From Halorubrum sp. CSM-61 (lineage in GTDB: Archaea > Halobacteriota > Halobacteria > Halobacteriales > Haloferacaceae): a DNA stretch of 64,000 nt. The stretch lies in NCBI RefSeq assembly GCF_003781945.1, contig NZ_RJJW01000008.1:94629-158628 (forward strand), in the 5' to 3' direction. This document shows, piece after piece, positions 10,111 to 18,256 of this stretch; the first letter of the stretch is position 1; each line of letters opens with the position of its first letter. The position numbers and the translations under genes are program-made. The notes under the pieces are model-generated. The model worked only from the letters and a program-made list of their open reading frames with translations. It was not told the origin of the DNA and ran no database searches.

Positions 10111-10130
10111 GGGTGCCCATATATGCACCC
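10111..10130 (-). promoter_or_regulatory. Palindromic operator over the DoxX promoter TATA box
   Basis: GGGTGC and GCACCC form an inverted repeat around CCATATAT. On the minus strand the centre reads as a TATA-like box about 36 bp upstream of the doxX ATG, so a bound dimer would block transcription. Upstream, three imperfect repeats ending in CGNTTCT lie at 10130-10142, 10148-10162 and 10169-10181 and could be activator sites. All roles are inferred. Confidence 0.45.
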
Positions 10131-10315
10131 AGAACGCTTCTAATCCTCTGAAAACGGTTCTAAGTGCGCTGAAGCGGTTCTGTATATTGTAGTTCTTTAA
10201 GTAAGGATGTTGACGATCGACGGTGTCGAAGAGACGCCGCCGTCGTCGAGAACACGGAACGTTTATGAGAACCGTTCGGCCTACGTGTAGACGCGTCAGC
10301 GACGGACGCACTCGC

Positions 10316-10386
10316 GCGCCGGTGGTCTAGTGGTAGGACCTGAGCCTTCCAAGCTCATGGCCCGGGTTCAAATCCCGGCCGGCGCA
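10316..10386 (+). tRNA. tRNA-Gly (UCC)
   Basis: A 71-nt tRNA. The acceptor stem GCGCCGG (10316-10322) pairs with CCGGCGC (10379-10385), with discriminator A at 10386. The D-arm contains TCTAGTGGTAGGA. The anticodon stem GAGC/GCTC encloses CTTCCAA with anticodon TCC at 10348-10350. The T-arm reads CCGGGTTCAAATCCCGG. CCA is not encoded. The 3' half is duplicated downstream, so this gene is an integration target. Confidence 0.95.
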
Positions 10387-10583
10387 CTCGCTTCGTTCGT
10401 GCGCCGCCCGTACTCCCACTCGCTCGCTACGCTCGCTCGCGGGAGTCCCGGCCGGCGATTTTCCTCGCTTCGCTCGGAAAATCCTGAGAGGGGTTTGAAC
10501 CCTGGAAGTCGCAGCCCGGAACGGCGCGAAGCGCCGCACGCCCGGATCGTCTTCCTCCGGTTCAAATCCCGGCCGGCGCACTC
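10365..10583 (+). repeat. Duplicated tRNA 3' end (att-like direct repeats)
   Basis: The last 22 bases of the tRNA-Gly gene plus CTC (10365-10389) recur exactly at 10559-10583, giving a 25-bp direct repeat 194 bp apart. Such copies are left when a tyrosine-integrase element inserts at a tRNA and restores its 3' end. The short stretch between holds no gene, only GC-rich inverted sequence, so it may be the remains of a nearly deleted element or of two successive insertions. A tyrosine integrase lies at 62424-63659. No further copy was noticed inside the window. Confidence 0.7.
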
Positions 10584-10677
10584 TCCGACAGAGAACTTCT
10601 CTGTAGTCAATCCTCTATCCAGTGCTATCGGAAAGAATATTAGTCGAAAAGTGGTCCTACCAGTGAACTACCCTACC

Positions 10678-11922
10678 CTACTCGCTCACGGCTGACGCCG
10701 TTCGCTCCTTGAGGGTAGGGCTTCCTGTTTCCACGACGCGCTTTACAGACACCGAATCGGTGTCCGTAGGGAACGCAGTCTCCACAGGCGTTGATTCGGA
10801 GTGTCCCACTCCTACGTCTTCGAGGCCACGAGAAAGAATGTTCCACGCCGCGTTCGCGTCCCTGTCCGCCTCAAACCCGCAGGCGGGACAGGAGTGTTCA
10901 CGGACCCACAACGGCTTCTCCGTCGAGACGCCGCAGGACGCACACTCCTTGGTCGTCCCTCTCGGGGTGACTGCCACGAAGTGCGTCCCCTCGCGCTCAC
11001 ACTTGTATTCGAGCAACGAAAAGAACGTCCGCCATGCTGCCGACGCGGTGTTGCGGCTGTTCGACGGCGACTCCATCAGCCCCTTCACGTTCAGGTCTTC
11101 GACCGCCACGAGGTCGTACTCCCGAGCGTAGTAGTTCGTGAGTTTATGGAGAAAATCACGGCGCTTCCGTCGGAGATCGGCGTGACACTCCGCGACGCGA
11201 CGCCGTTGCTTCTCGTAGTTGTTCGACCCGTGTTGCTTCCGCGAGAGTTTCCGTTGCTCACGCTCCAAGCGTTCACGCTCGTCGGAGAGATCGAGCGACT
11301 CGACCGCCGTGCCGTCGGTGTCGTGGGCGTACTTGAGAATCCCCACGTCAATTCCGACGCACTTCTCGGGATTTTCGGGGGGTTCGGGCGGTTCACCGTC
11401 GATTTGGACGCCGAACGTGGCGAACCACTCGCCTGTCGGTTCCTTCTTGACCGTGACCTGCTTCACGGTGGCGTCGTCGGGGATGGCGCGGTGGAGCCGT
11501 ATCGGTATATCCGCGAGTTTCGAGAGTGACAGCACAGTCTGACCGCCCTTCTTGTCGAGCTTGAAGCCAGACTGGTTGTACGTGAAACTGCGAAACTCCC
11601 GTGGCGGCTTCCACTTGAGTTGACCGACTCCGTAGCCGTTCTCCTTGAGTTTGGAGAGGCTTTTGAGATTGTCGAACAGCCGTTCCACGACGGTTTGGAG
11701 AACCTTCGAGTACACGTCGGAGAGGTCGTCCCACCATTTCTTGAGGGTGGGGAGTTCCGACCGAAGCGTGGTCATGGACGGCAGTTCGCCGTGTTCATCT
11801 TGGTACTCGTTAAGCCGATAGAGCGTGTGGTTGTAGAGTTGCCTACAAATGTCCCGATGGCGGTCCAACTCCTCTCGGTGGGCGTCGGACGGCTTGAGGC
11901 GATACTTGTAGGCGTAGTACAT
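10678..11922 (-). CDS. tnpB: TnpB, RNA-guided nuclease of IS605-type element
   Basis: A 414-residue TnpB (OrfB) protein. TnpB proteins are guided by an RNA from the transposon right end to cut DNA, and are ancestral to Cas12. The RuvC catalytic triad is present: D192 (GIDVGILKYA), E275 (VAVEDLNVKG) and D355 (DRDANAAWN). The zinc-binding knuckles CASCG and CPACG are at about 327-349. All key residues are intact, so the protein is probably active. The ATG at 11922 overlaps the tnpA stop. The stop lies inside the right-end hairpin, where the guide RNA is normally encoded. Confidence 0.92.
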   Translation of the reverse strand: MYYAYKYRLKPSDAHREELDRHRDICRQLYNHTLYRLNEYQDEHGELPSMTTLRSELPTLKKWWDDLSDVYSKVLQTVVERLFDNLKSLSKLKENGYGVGQLKWKPPREFRSFTYNQSGFKLDKKGGQTVLSLSKLADIPIRLHRAIPDDATVKQVTVKKEPTGEWFATFGVQIDGEPPEPPENPEKCVGIDVGILKYAHDTDGTAVESLDLSDERERLEREQRKLSRKQHGSNNYEKQRRRVAECHADLRRKRRDFLHKLTNYYAREYDLVAVEDLNVKGLMESPSNSRNTASAAWRTFFSLLEYKCEREGTHFVAVTPRGTTKECASCGVSTEKPLWVREHSCPACGFEADRDANAAWNILSRGLEDVGVGHSESTPVETAFPTDTDSVSVKRVVETGSPTLKERTASAVSE

Positions 11923-12338
11923 CAGCTCTCCCGCTGGTCTTTGACATACTGTTTCAGCACATCCAACGACACCTGCCCAGTCGAGATAAGACAGTACGAG
12001 TCGTTCCAGAACGAGTCGCCCCACAGCTCGGTCTTCAGTTCATCCTCGTATTCGTTACGGATACGGCGGGCGGTCGCGCCCTTGACTGTATTAATGAACT
12101 TCACGAGGTCCGTGGTTGGTTTCGCTCGGAATAGGATGTGAACGTGGTCGTCCTCTCCGTCGAGGTTCGTCAGTTCGACACCGTACTTGTCCGTGAACCC
12201 GCTGATAACCCCACGAATGAATTGGATTCGCTCCTCAGTTAGCACTCCGCGCCGATACTTCGTAGTGAGTATCAGGTGGTAGTGCAGGGAGTACGTCGAA
12301 TGCGCTCCCGAATCGAGGTCGTACTCCATTGGGTTCAT
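11922..12338 (-). CDS. tnpA: TnpA, HUH transposase (IS200 type)
   Basis: A 138-residue Y1 transposase that cuts and rejoins single-stranded DNA at the element ends. The HUH motif is H65-V-H67 in DDHVHILF. The catalytic tyrosine is probably Y131 in VLKQYVKDQ. The start chosen, MNPMEYDLDSGAHSTYSLHY, matches the usual family N-terminus; a start five codons earlier is possible. It overlaps tnpB by four bases on the same strand. Length and motifs are normal, with no sign of decay. Confidence 0.92.
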   Translation of the reverse strand: MNPMEYDLDSGAHSTYSLHYHLILTTKYRRGVLTEERIQFIRGVISGFTDKYGVELTNLDGEDDHVHILFRAKPTTDLVKFINTVKGATARRIRNEYEDELKTELWGDSFWNDSYCLISTGQVSLDVLKQYVKDQRES

Positions 12339-12482
12339 ACTGTAATACAACACCCAAATGTAAAATTATTACGACGGCGTTGGCCTGTGGGCCTGTAACC
12401 GTATCTTCAGATGAACAGGTGATGACGGCGCTGTATCCCCACCCTACTCCGCTCCCTTCGGTCGCTCTGTTGAGGGTGGGGG

Positions 12483-12724
12483 CTTAGCGCCTATATCAAG
12501 CTAAATCTGAGCTGGTCCAGATCTTATCATTATTCGGAAGTATTGAATAGCACAGTTCAGCTATCTCGTGGTCTGAGATGAGAACGGTGCGAACGAGAAT
12601 ACTTTCCGACTCAAAGCATCGGTGACGCCGACTCGATGCGTCGTTACGAGAAGGTGTCGTCTGTCGTGACTACCGGTTCCACCTCATCAAGTGGCGATCT
12701 CCACTCTCTCCCCGACTCGATGAG
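12483..12724. other. No gene between two insertion sequences
   Basis: About 240 bp between the IS605-type and ISH8-type elements. I see no convincing coding frame, RNA or repeat. It is probably a fragment of disrupted older sequence. Confidence 0.4.
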
Positions 12725-14127
12725 GCATCTGTCTTTAGTTAAGCGAGAAACCGCGAGATAGCGGCGGCTTATCGAGGCATCTTTCGGAAGGAATGAGGAA
12801 GTCCAGTCTGTGCACGACAAGGACTCCTCATCTCGAATTATGCGTCGACTCACTACACTGTTTCCCTCTGAGTTCCTCGAAGAGCACGCCGAGGAACTCG
12901 GCGTGGTCGAACGTGACCGCAAGCTCCAGATCCCTGCCTTCGTTTGGGCGTTCGTGTTCGGCTTCGCCGCAGGCGAAAGCCGAACACTCGCCGGGTTTAG
13001 ACGCTGTTACAACTCTACTGCCGATGAGACGATCTCTCCGGGTGGATTCTATCAGCGGTTGACACCGACGCTTGCAGAGTATCTCCGCGACCTCGTCGAG
13101 CGCGGTCTCGACGAGGTCGCTGTTCCTAACGCTGTTGACGCTGATATCGACCGATTTAGAGACGTGATGATCGCTGATGGAACGGTGTTGCGGTTACACG
13201 AATTTCTCTCAGACCAATTCGAAGCCCGCCACGAGGAGCAGGCTGGAGCGAAGCTCCACCTGCTCCACAATGCCACAGAGCAGACGATTGAACGGCTCGA
13301 TACTGCTAACGAGAAAACGCACGACAGCACCTTGTTCAAAACAGGGCCGTGGCTTGAGAATCGCCTCGTGTTGTTCGATCTTGCCTACTTCAAGTACCGC
13401 CGGTTTGCGCTGATCGACGAGAACGACGGCTACTTCGTGAGTCGGCTGAAGCAGAACGCAAACCCGGTGATTACGGCAGAATTACGGGAATGGCGCGGCC
13501 GCGCCATTCCCTTAGAGGGCAAGCAGCTCCGAGCTGTTCTCGATGACCTTGACCGGAAATACATCGATGTGGAGGTCGAAGTCGAATTCAAACGGGGGCC
13601 GTACAATGGGACACAGTCGCTGGATACGAAGCGATTTCGCGTCGTCGGCGTCCGCAACGAGGACGCCGACGACTACCACCTGTACATGACGAATTTAGCT
13701 AGGGAGGAGTTCTTTCCGGCGGATTTAGCGGAGATCTACCGCTGTCGGTGGGAAGTTGAGTTGCTGTTCCGGGAGCTGAAGACGCAGTACGAATTGGACG
13801 AGTTCGACACGAGTGACGAACACGTGGTGAGGATCTTATTGTACGCAGCGCTGCTGTCGCTGCTTGTAAGCCGCGATCTGTTGGATCTAGTCACTGAGCA
13901 GGCGGATGATGAGCTTGTGTTTCCGACAGAGCGCTGGGCGGCGACCTTCCGGTCGCACGCCCAGCTCATTCTCCACGAACTCGGTGAGTTCCTCGGCTAC
14001 TCACCGCCGCCGCTGCTCGACCGGCTGATCGAAGACGCTCAAAAGATCCACCAGCAACGACCAATCTTACAAGAGACGCTCGCTACCGCTACACAACCGA
14101 GGTGTGAGGCTTAACTAAAGACGGATG
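12725..14127 (+). mobile_element. ISH8-type IS4-family insertion sequence
   Basis: A 1.4-kb element bounded by 20-bp terminal inverted repeats with one mismatch: GCATCTGTCTTTAGTTAAGC at 12725-12744 and the complement of GCATCCGTCTTTAGTTAAGC at 14108-14127. It holds one transposase gene. The length agrees with ISH8-type elements. The ten bases flanking each side do not match, so no target duplication remains; the flanks have probably been rearranged since insertion. Confidence 0.88.
12840..14114 (+). CDS. IS4-family transposase (ISH8 type)
   Basis: A 424-residue DDE transposase. The first Asp is D113 (IADGTVLRLH), the second D180 (LVLFDLAYFK), and the Glu is E305 in the IS4 Y-(2)R-(3)E-(6)K signature YRCRWEVELLFRELK. 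The start at 12840 (MRRLTTLFPSEFLEEH) is preferred as the usual family start; an in-frame ATG ten codons earlier exists. The stop falls just inside the right inverted repeat. The gene is full length without frameshift and is probably functional. Confidence 0.9.
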   Translation: MRRLTTLFPSEFLEEHAEELGVVERDRKLQIPAFVWAFVFGFAAGESRTLAGFRRCYNSTADETISPGGFYQRLTPTLAEYLRDLVERGLDEVAVPNAVDADIDRFRDVMIADGTVLRLHEFLSDQFEARHEEQAGAKLHLLHNATEQTIERLDTANEKTHDSTLFKTGPWLENRLVLFDLAYFKYRRFALIDENDGYFVSRLKQNANPVITAELREWRGRAIPLEGKQLRAVLDDLDRKYIDVEVEVEFKRGPYNGTQSLDTKRFRVVGVRNEDADDYHLYMTNLAREEFFPADLAEIYRCRWEVELLFRELKTQYELDEFDTSDEHVVRILLYAALLSLLVSRDLLDLVTEQADDELVFPTERWAATFRSHAQLILHELGEFLGYSPPPLLDRLIEDAQKIHQQRPILQETLATATQPRCEA

Positions 14128-14147
14128 CTCGAGCGGTGGGTGTTTCA

Positions 14148-14497
14148 GGTTTTGACATAGTCCCCGCGCTGAAGCGCGAGGCTTGCTCCTCGATTCTCCA
14201 TAAGTAGCCTAGTCGTTGCCAACGCTGAATTGCTCGTATTCTTTCACTGTATTCAACACAACACTTGTATTCGACTATTGGACATCTGTACCAATCAATA
14301 TTCGCTTGATTTGATCGTTCATGTCATCTGTATCTAGGAATTTCCCGATCGCGACGATATCGTAGTCCCCCGTCGTCTCGTAGACGCTCACGATCTGCGG
14401 TTCGTTGTGAAGCGCTTCCGTAAACCACAATATCCAAACTCAGCGGCGCGGCACCGTGGGAATCCTCGCGCTTCAGCGCAGGGAGGATGTCAAGCGA
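14148..14497. repeat. Inverted IS1341-type ends flanking a gene fragment
   Basis: TTGACATAGTCCCCGCGCTG with its GCGCTGAAGCGC hairpin (from about 14152) and a similar sequence in the opposite orientation (about 14464-14496, reading CTTCAGCGCAGGGAGGATGTC) bracket an AsnC/Lrp gene fragment. These sequences resemble the hairpin ends of solo-tnpB elements common in haloarchaea. No tnpB is present. The block may be a MITE-like unit or two separate scars. Confidence 0.5.
14209..14418 (-). pseudogene. AsnC/Lrp-family regulator, C-terminal remnant
   Basis: Reading the minus strand from 14418 gives EALHNEPQIVSVYETTGDYD, then IVAIGKFLDTDDMNDQIKR, followed by SNTSVVLNTVKEYEQFSV, the RAM/AsnC effector-binding domain of haloarchaeal Lrp regulators. 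There is no DNA-binding half. An in-frame TAG interrupts the domain just before SNTSVV, and the natural stop is at 14209-14211. It is a 5'-truncated, nonsense-bearing relic between two IS ends. Confidence 0.75.
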
Positions 14498-14498
14498 T

Positions 14499-14760
14499 CT
14501 CGGCATCAGACCACTGATCAAGCACTGCATCTTCACTCCATGCGACCACGCACACAACGCCAGAATCGACGATAACCGCTACAATCAGCGCTCGATGACT
14601 GAAACTGTGAACTCGGCTGTGAAGCGCTTGCTTGGCTTCGCCGTGCGAGCGCGGTCATGGCTTCGTGAGTTCCGTGAAATCGCGCTGATGTGTGTCGTCT
14701 ATAACATCTAACGCTTCGTCAAACAGTGACTCTCTCCGTCTTACAGCGATTCAACACAGC
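14499..14760 (+). pseudogene. IS5-family transposase 3' remnant
   Basis: This stretch matches the last part of the IS5 copy at 18257-19196, from LGIRPLIKH through the DNRYNQRSMTETVNSAVKR region (holding the catalytic Glu) to the inner part of the right terminal repeat (GCGATTCAACACAGC at 14746-14760). The 5' two thirds are missing. Near the end the frame breaks at AACATCTAACGC where the other copy reads AACATCAACCGC. It cannot be active. Confidence 0.85.
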
Positions 14761-14962
14761 TGCCGAACCCAAACGCGACCCGTCGATCACCAGTCCGCGT
14801 CTCGAGCGGAACGGCACGGGGGTGGAACCCGGCCGAAGAACTTCACCGATTGACGTGCCCCCGCCGGTCGGCCACCCGCGAGCGGGCCCTCGTTCCCGGG
14901 CGATTCCTTCGCGGGTGTGCGACGGTGTCGGTTCCAGGCGGGTCCCGTACTCACAGTGACGG

Positions 14963-15397
14963 TCATCCCCGTTCTTCCGGGTGTGAGCCGTACAGGGACG
15001 TTCCCACCCGTTCTTCCACGACCTCGATGAACCTCTCGCTCGTCATTTCGTACCGTGTATACCCGTCCGACGTTCTCTCCCGATCGACGGTGGCGACGAC
15101 ATCGCCGTCGATTCGGATCCCCCACGCCTCGCCGGGGGCGACGTCGAGACCCATCAGTTGGATCTCGACGCCGTAGGCCGTCTCCAGCCAGTCAAGAAGC
15201 GGCGGGACGAGCGTGTCGTCCGCGAACCGCGGCGGTTGATACGGGGAGAGGTCGTGTTCTCTGAACTCCACGACGGCGTCACGCCACCAGTCCGGTAGGC
15301 GATCGATGTCGACGTTCGCGTACGGATCGTCTCCGTCGAGCCACTCCGGCGGTTCGATGCCGTCCCGTAGCGGTCGTCCCTCGTTATGTCGAGTCAT
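14963..15397 (-). CDS. Hypothetical protein linked to Rieske gene
   Basis: A 144-residue acidic cytoplasmic protein, last gene of the minus-strand set amidohydrolase, Rieske protein, this gene, starting 50 bp after the Rieske stop. The ATG at 15397 (MTRHNEGRPLRDGIEPPEWL) is preferred because the upstream extension is arginine-rich and overlaps the Rieske gene. It contains LPDWWRDAVVEFREHDLSPY and a beta-rich middle (WGIRIDGDVVATVDRERTSD). I recognise no domain. Placement suggests a role in the same catabolic pathway, but this is inference only. Confidence 0.65.
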   Translation of the reverse strand: MTRHNEGRPLRDGIEPPEWLDGDDPYANVDIDRLPDWWRDAVVEFREHDLSPYQPPRFADDTLVPPLLDWLETAYGVEIQLMGLDVAPGEAWGIRIDGDVVATVDRERTSDGYTRYEMTSERFIEVVEERVGTSLYGSHPEERG

Positions 15398-15447
15398 TGT
15401 CCGAAGGGTACGAGTGGTTGGGAACGTCTCGTTTCGAAACGGTGGGA

Positions 15448-15831
15448 CTACAGTTCGACGTAGACTTCGCCGTCGCGAACGTGGACGTCGTACGTCGGCA
15501 ATCGGTAATCGTCGCTCGCCGTGTGAGTGCCGTCGGTGATGTCGAACTCCCACCCGTGCCACGGGCACGCGACAATCTCGTCTTCACACGCCCAGACGAG
15601 TTCGTCGTCCTCGTCGACGTCGAGAGTTCCGCCCAGCAGGCCTTCACAGGCCGGTCCCCCTTGATGTGTACAGTAGTTCGACAGTGCGTGGAGTTCCCCG
15701 TTCGAGTTGAAGACGGCTATCTCCCGCCCCGAGACCTCGACGATAACGCGCTCACCGTCGCCGATGTCCTCGGCTGCGATGACGTGGTGTAGGTCGTCTC
15801 GGTCTGGGCCAGGTTGTGTGGATTCACTCAT
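15448..15831 (-). CDS. Rieske [2Fe-2S] ferredoxin-like protein
   Basis: A 127-residue soluble Rieske protein. The cluster-binding boxes are NYCTHQGG (Cys-X-His, about residues 52-59) and CPWHGWEFD (Cys-X2-His, about 89-97). The size fits the small Rieske ferredoxins that hand electrons to oxygenases, or a stand-alone Rieske protein. The segment EISGREIAVFNSNGELHALS-like around residues 30-50 is the usual Rieske strand pattern. It starts two bases after the amidohydrolase stop, so the two are co-translated. No oxygenase large subunit is in the window. Confidence 0.88.
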   Translation of the reverse strand: MSESTQPGPDRDDLHHVIAAEDIGDGERVIVEVSGREIAVFNSNGELHALSNYCTHQGGPACEGLLGGTLDVDEDDELVWACEDEIVACPWHGWEFDITDGTHTASDDYRLPTYDVHVRDGEVYVEL

Positions 15832-15833
15832 GC

Positions 15834-16946
15834 TCAGTCGAAGGCGTACACTCGCTCCGCGGTCTTACCGTAGATATTCTGTATCTCCTCGCTGGAGAAC
15901 TCCGAGCGGAGCATCTTCAGTAGCTCTCCGGTGTTGTCGAAGTCGAAGTGCGGATAGTCAGAGGAGAACATCAGACTGTTCTCACCCTCGAAGTGCCGGA
16001 TCGTCTCCGTGAGATACGCGGGGTCGTCTAGGCCCTCGACGGGCTGGCTCGTCACGTAGAACTGGTCTTTGAGGTACTCGCTGGGGCGTTTCTCAAGCAT
16101 CGGCGCGTCCCACTTCGCCCCCATGTAGTCGTGATCGAACCGCCGCATGAAGTACGGGTACCAGCCGAGCCCGGACTCCTGGATGACGAACGTCAGATCG
16201 GGGAACCGTTCGGGAACGCCCCGAGTCAACATGTCCGCCAGGTTCGTCTGGTGCATCATGTTGTGCGAGGTTGCGTGAACGGGAAGCGCGCGATCCATCG
16301 CCTGCCACGTCGACGGGAACCGCGTCATCATCGTTCCGGCGGCGTTGTGCATCTTGATCGGCAGTCCAGCCCGCTCACACGCGTCGTAAAGCGGGTAGTA
16401 GGACTCGTGACCGAGGAGTGGATCGACCGACCCGCTCGGGATCATCACCGCCGCGATGCCGTCCTCGTCAGCGCGACGTTCGACCTCTTCGGCCGCCTTC
16501 TGTGGCTTCTGCGGGGCGACGAGGGCGGCTCCGTACAGGCCATCGTCGGGGTCGACGATCTCGTCGAGGAGCCAGTTGTTATACGCCGTCGCGAGCGCGG
16601 CGGCGAGGTCGTCGTGGTGAACGGCCCCGAGATAGAGGTTCTGCGTGGGAGTGATTATCGCTTTGTCCCACTCCACGAGGTCCCGCCCCGTTTGGATGTC
16701 CTCCTTGGTGCGGACGGTTTCGGAGTCGGCTTTCCCGATCGTCACCGAGTACACCATCCCGTGGGCGGGATAGACGCGGCCGAGGTACCCGTAGTCGTCG
16801 CCCTGCTGGCTATTCAACAGCTCGTCGAACGGGCTCTCGAGGTACGGGAGGATGTCTTCTTGCCGCTCCGTCAGGTGGAAATCGGTGTCGACGATGACCT
16901 CCAAGTCGTCGATCGACCGGATCTGCCGTTCCGTGGTCGAACTCAT
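15834..16946 (-). CDS. Amidohydrolase-2 family metal-dependent hydrolase
   Basis: A 370-residue TIM-barrel enzyme of the amidohydrolase 2 group, which includes aromatic acid decarboxylases and other metal-dependent hydrolases. Metal-site features are VIVDTDFHL near residue 22 (the usual D-x-H type site), HNAAGTMMTRFPS near 210, and MFSSDYPHFDFDN near 335, the conserved Ser-Asp-Tyr-Pro-His box. The ATG at 16946 (MSSTTERQIRSID) is preferred over an ATG three codons earlier. With the Rieske protein and divergent IclR regulator it suggests breakdown of an aromatic or cyclic compound. The substrate is unknown. Confidence 0.85.
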   Translation of the reverse strand: MSSTTERQIRSIDDLEVIVDTDFHLTERQEDILPYLESPFDELLNSQQGDDYGYLGRVYPAHGMVYSVTIGKADSETVRTKEDIQTGRDLVEWDKAIITPTQNLYLGAVHHDDLAAALATAYNNWLLDEIVDPDDGLYGAALVAPQKPQKAAEEVERRADEDGIAAVMIPSGSVDPLLGHESYYPLYDACERAGLPIKMHNAAGTMMTRFPSTWQAMDRALPVHATSHNMMHQTNLADMLTRGVPERFPDLTFVIQESGLGWYPYFMRRFDHDYMGAKWDAPMLEKRPSEYLKDQFYVTSQPVEGLDDPAYLTETIRHFEGENSLMFSSDYPHFDFDNTGELLKMLRSEFSSEEIQNIYGKTAERVYAFD

Positions 16947-17218
16947 ACAAACCACATGGTCGATCGCAGTTATATACTCCGAGGCGATTCACGACGACGG
17001 AACGCGTCTTAGAGGAAATCTAACGGCTCCGTACGCGTTCTCCCTTCGTCGACCCCCGTGAGAGGGAACGTGTCCGGGACACACACCGATCCGAGCAGCT
17101 GAGGGCGAACGAGAAACGACGGGACCCGTTCGAAATGGTGTACTCTTTCGGGAAACGATATTCAGATCTGTTTCTCATTGGCGAAAATATTTGTGCTTGC
17201 CATACACTGGATCATCCG

Positions 17219-18010
17219 ATGGAGAACTGGAAACCAGGCGGTATCGACCCTGAATCGAGAGGATCGACGATACAGAGTATAGACACGTCGTTCGCTATCG
17301 TTACGGCCCTCCGCGAATCGGACGGGGCAGGTGTGACCGAACTCGCCGAGAGGACGGGACTCTCGAAGAGTTCAGTCCACAAGCACCTCCGGTCGCTGAT
17401 GAAACACGGTTGCGTAGTGAAGGAGAGCGAGGAGTACCGGCTCGGGCTTCGGTACCTCGATCTGGGCGCACACGTGCGGGAACAGTATCCAGGTTCGACG
17501 GAGATCAAACACAAACTCCGCGATCTCGCGGCGGAGACGGGAGAGAGCGCGCAATTCGCGGTCGAAGAGCGCGGCCACGCGGTCGTCCTCTACCGTGAAG
17601 TCAGTCACGGAGGCGTTTATTCGCGGGGTCGAGAGGGCCGCCGCTTCTGTATGCACCAGACGGCCGCGGGAAAGGCGATCCTCTCGTGCTACTCTGACCA
17701 GTGGGTTCGCGAGATCGTCGACCGTCACGGCCTCCCGGCGGCGACGCCACAGACGATCAGCGACGAAGTGGCGCTGTTCGACGAGCTCGCGGATATTAGG
17801 GACCGTGGCGTCGCGTTCAACAGCGAGGAGAGCACCGAAGGACTCCGATCGGTGGCCGTTCCCGTTACGGGACCCGACGGTGGCGTCCTCGGTGCGCTGG
17901 CCGTCGCGGGACCGACACACCGTCTCACTGGCGAGCGATTCGAGCGGGAACTCCCGGATCTCGTCCGAAGCGTCGTGAACGAGGTCGAGTTGAACCTCGC
18001 CCATTCGTGA
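17219..18010 (+). CDS. IclR family transcriptional regulator
   Basis: A 263-residue IclR regulator. The N-terminal winged helix is at about residues 18-75 (SIDTSFAIVTALRES, GVTELAERTGLSKSSVHKHL). The C-terminal effector domain is at about 90-255, with CMHQTAAGKAILS and the GVAFNSEESTEGLRSVAVPV stretch typical of the family. Starts upstream of 17219 are possible, but MENWKPGGIDPESRGS gives a normal length. It is divergent from the amidohydrolase-Rieske operon across about 270 bp, so it most likely controls that operon in response to its substrate. Confidence 0.88.
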   Translation: MENWKPGGIDPESRGSTIQSIDTSFAIVTALRESDGAGVTELAERTGLSKSSVHKHLRSLMKHGCVVKESEEYRLGLRYLDLGAHVREQYPGSTEIKHKLRDLAAETGESAQFAVEERGHAVVLYREVSHGGVYSRGREGRRFCMHQTAAGKAILSCYSDQWVREIVDRHGLPAATPQTISDEVALFDELADIRDRGVAFNSEESTEGLRSVAVPVTGPDGGVLGALAVAGPTHRLTGERFERELPDLVRSVVNEVELNLAHS

Positions 18011-18030
18011 CGTCCCCGCGTTCGTCGGCG

Positions 18031-18146
18031 GGACGCGCGATCGAATACATTGAATCGCACGACCTCCTCGATCACGCAACGGAGATCGGGACGTATATCG
18101 GGTCACGGTTCCGGAGGCTTGCCGAGGATGTCCCCGAGATTTTCGA
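18031..18146 (+). pseudogene. Class III aminotransferase-like fragment
   Basis: A short frame reads AIEYIESHDLLDHATEIGTY then IGSRFRRLAED, which resembles the small-domain helix of class III (GABA-type) PLP aminotransferases. No active-site lysine region is present and the frame dissolves before an IS5 element at 18257. It is probably a gene relic. The identification rests on about thirty residues and is tentative. Confidence 0.4.
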
Positions 18147-18256
18147 CAGAGAATTCCGCGAGTACGCGAGAAACCTCCCCTTGAAGTGGGAGGAAATCAC
18201 GGCGACAATATCATTCTTTAGCGTGATTGTGAGCCCGTTATGGTGTCGGGAACACT

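Larger units (their letters stand above)
10664..12482 (-). mobile_element. IS200/IS605-family element (tnpA + tnpB)
   Basis: A complete-looking IS605-type element. tnpA and tnpB overlap by ATGA. The right-end hairpin pairs CCCTACCCT (10671-10679) with AGGGTAGGG (10712-10720). A similar hairpin at the tnpA side pairs CCCCACCCT (12437-12445) with AGGGTGGGG (12473-12481). Ends are hairpins rather than inverted repeats, as expected for HUH single-strand transposition. Exact cleavage sites were not determined. Two decayed pieces of the same kind of element lie at 44203-44546. Confidence 0.8.

Noticed and set aside
10678-11922. A Cas12-type CRISPR effector
   Set aside because: Length, tnpA overlap and hairpin ends make it an ordinary transposon TnpB; no CRISPR array is nearby.
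12715-14137. Target-site duplication of the ISH8-type element
   Set aside because: The ten bases on each side do not match beyond a few chance positions.
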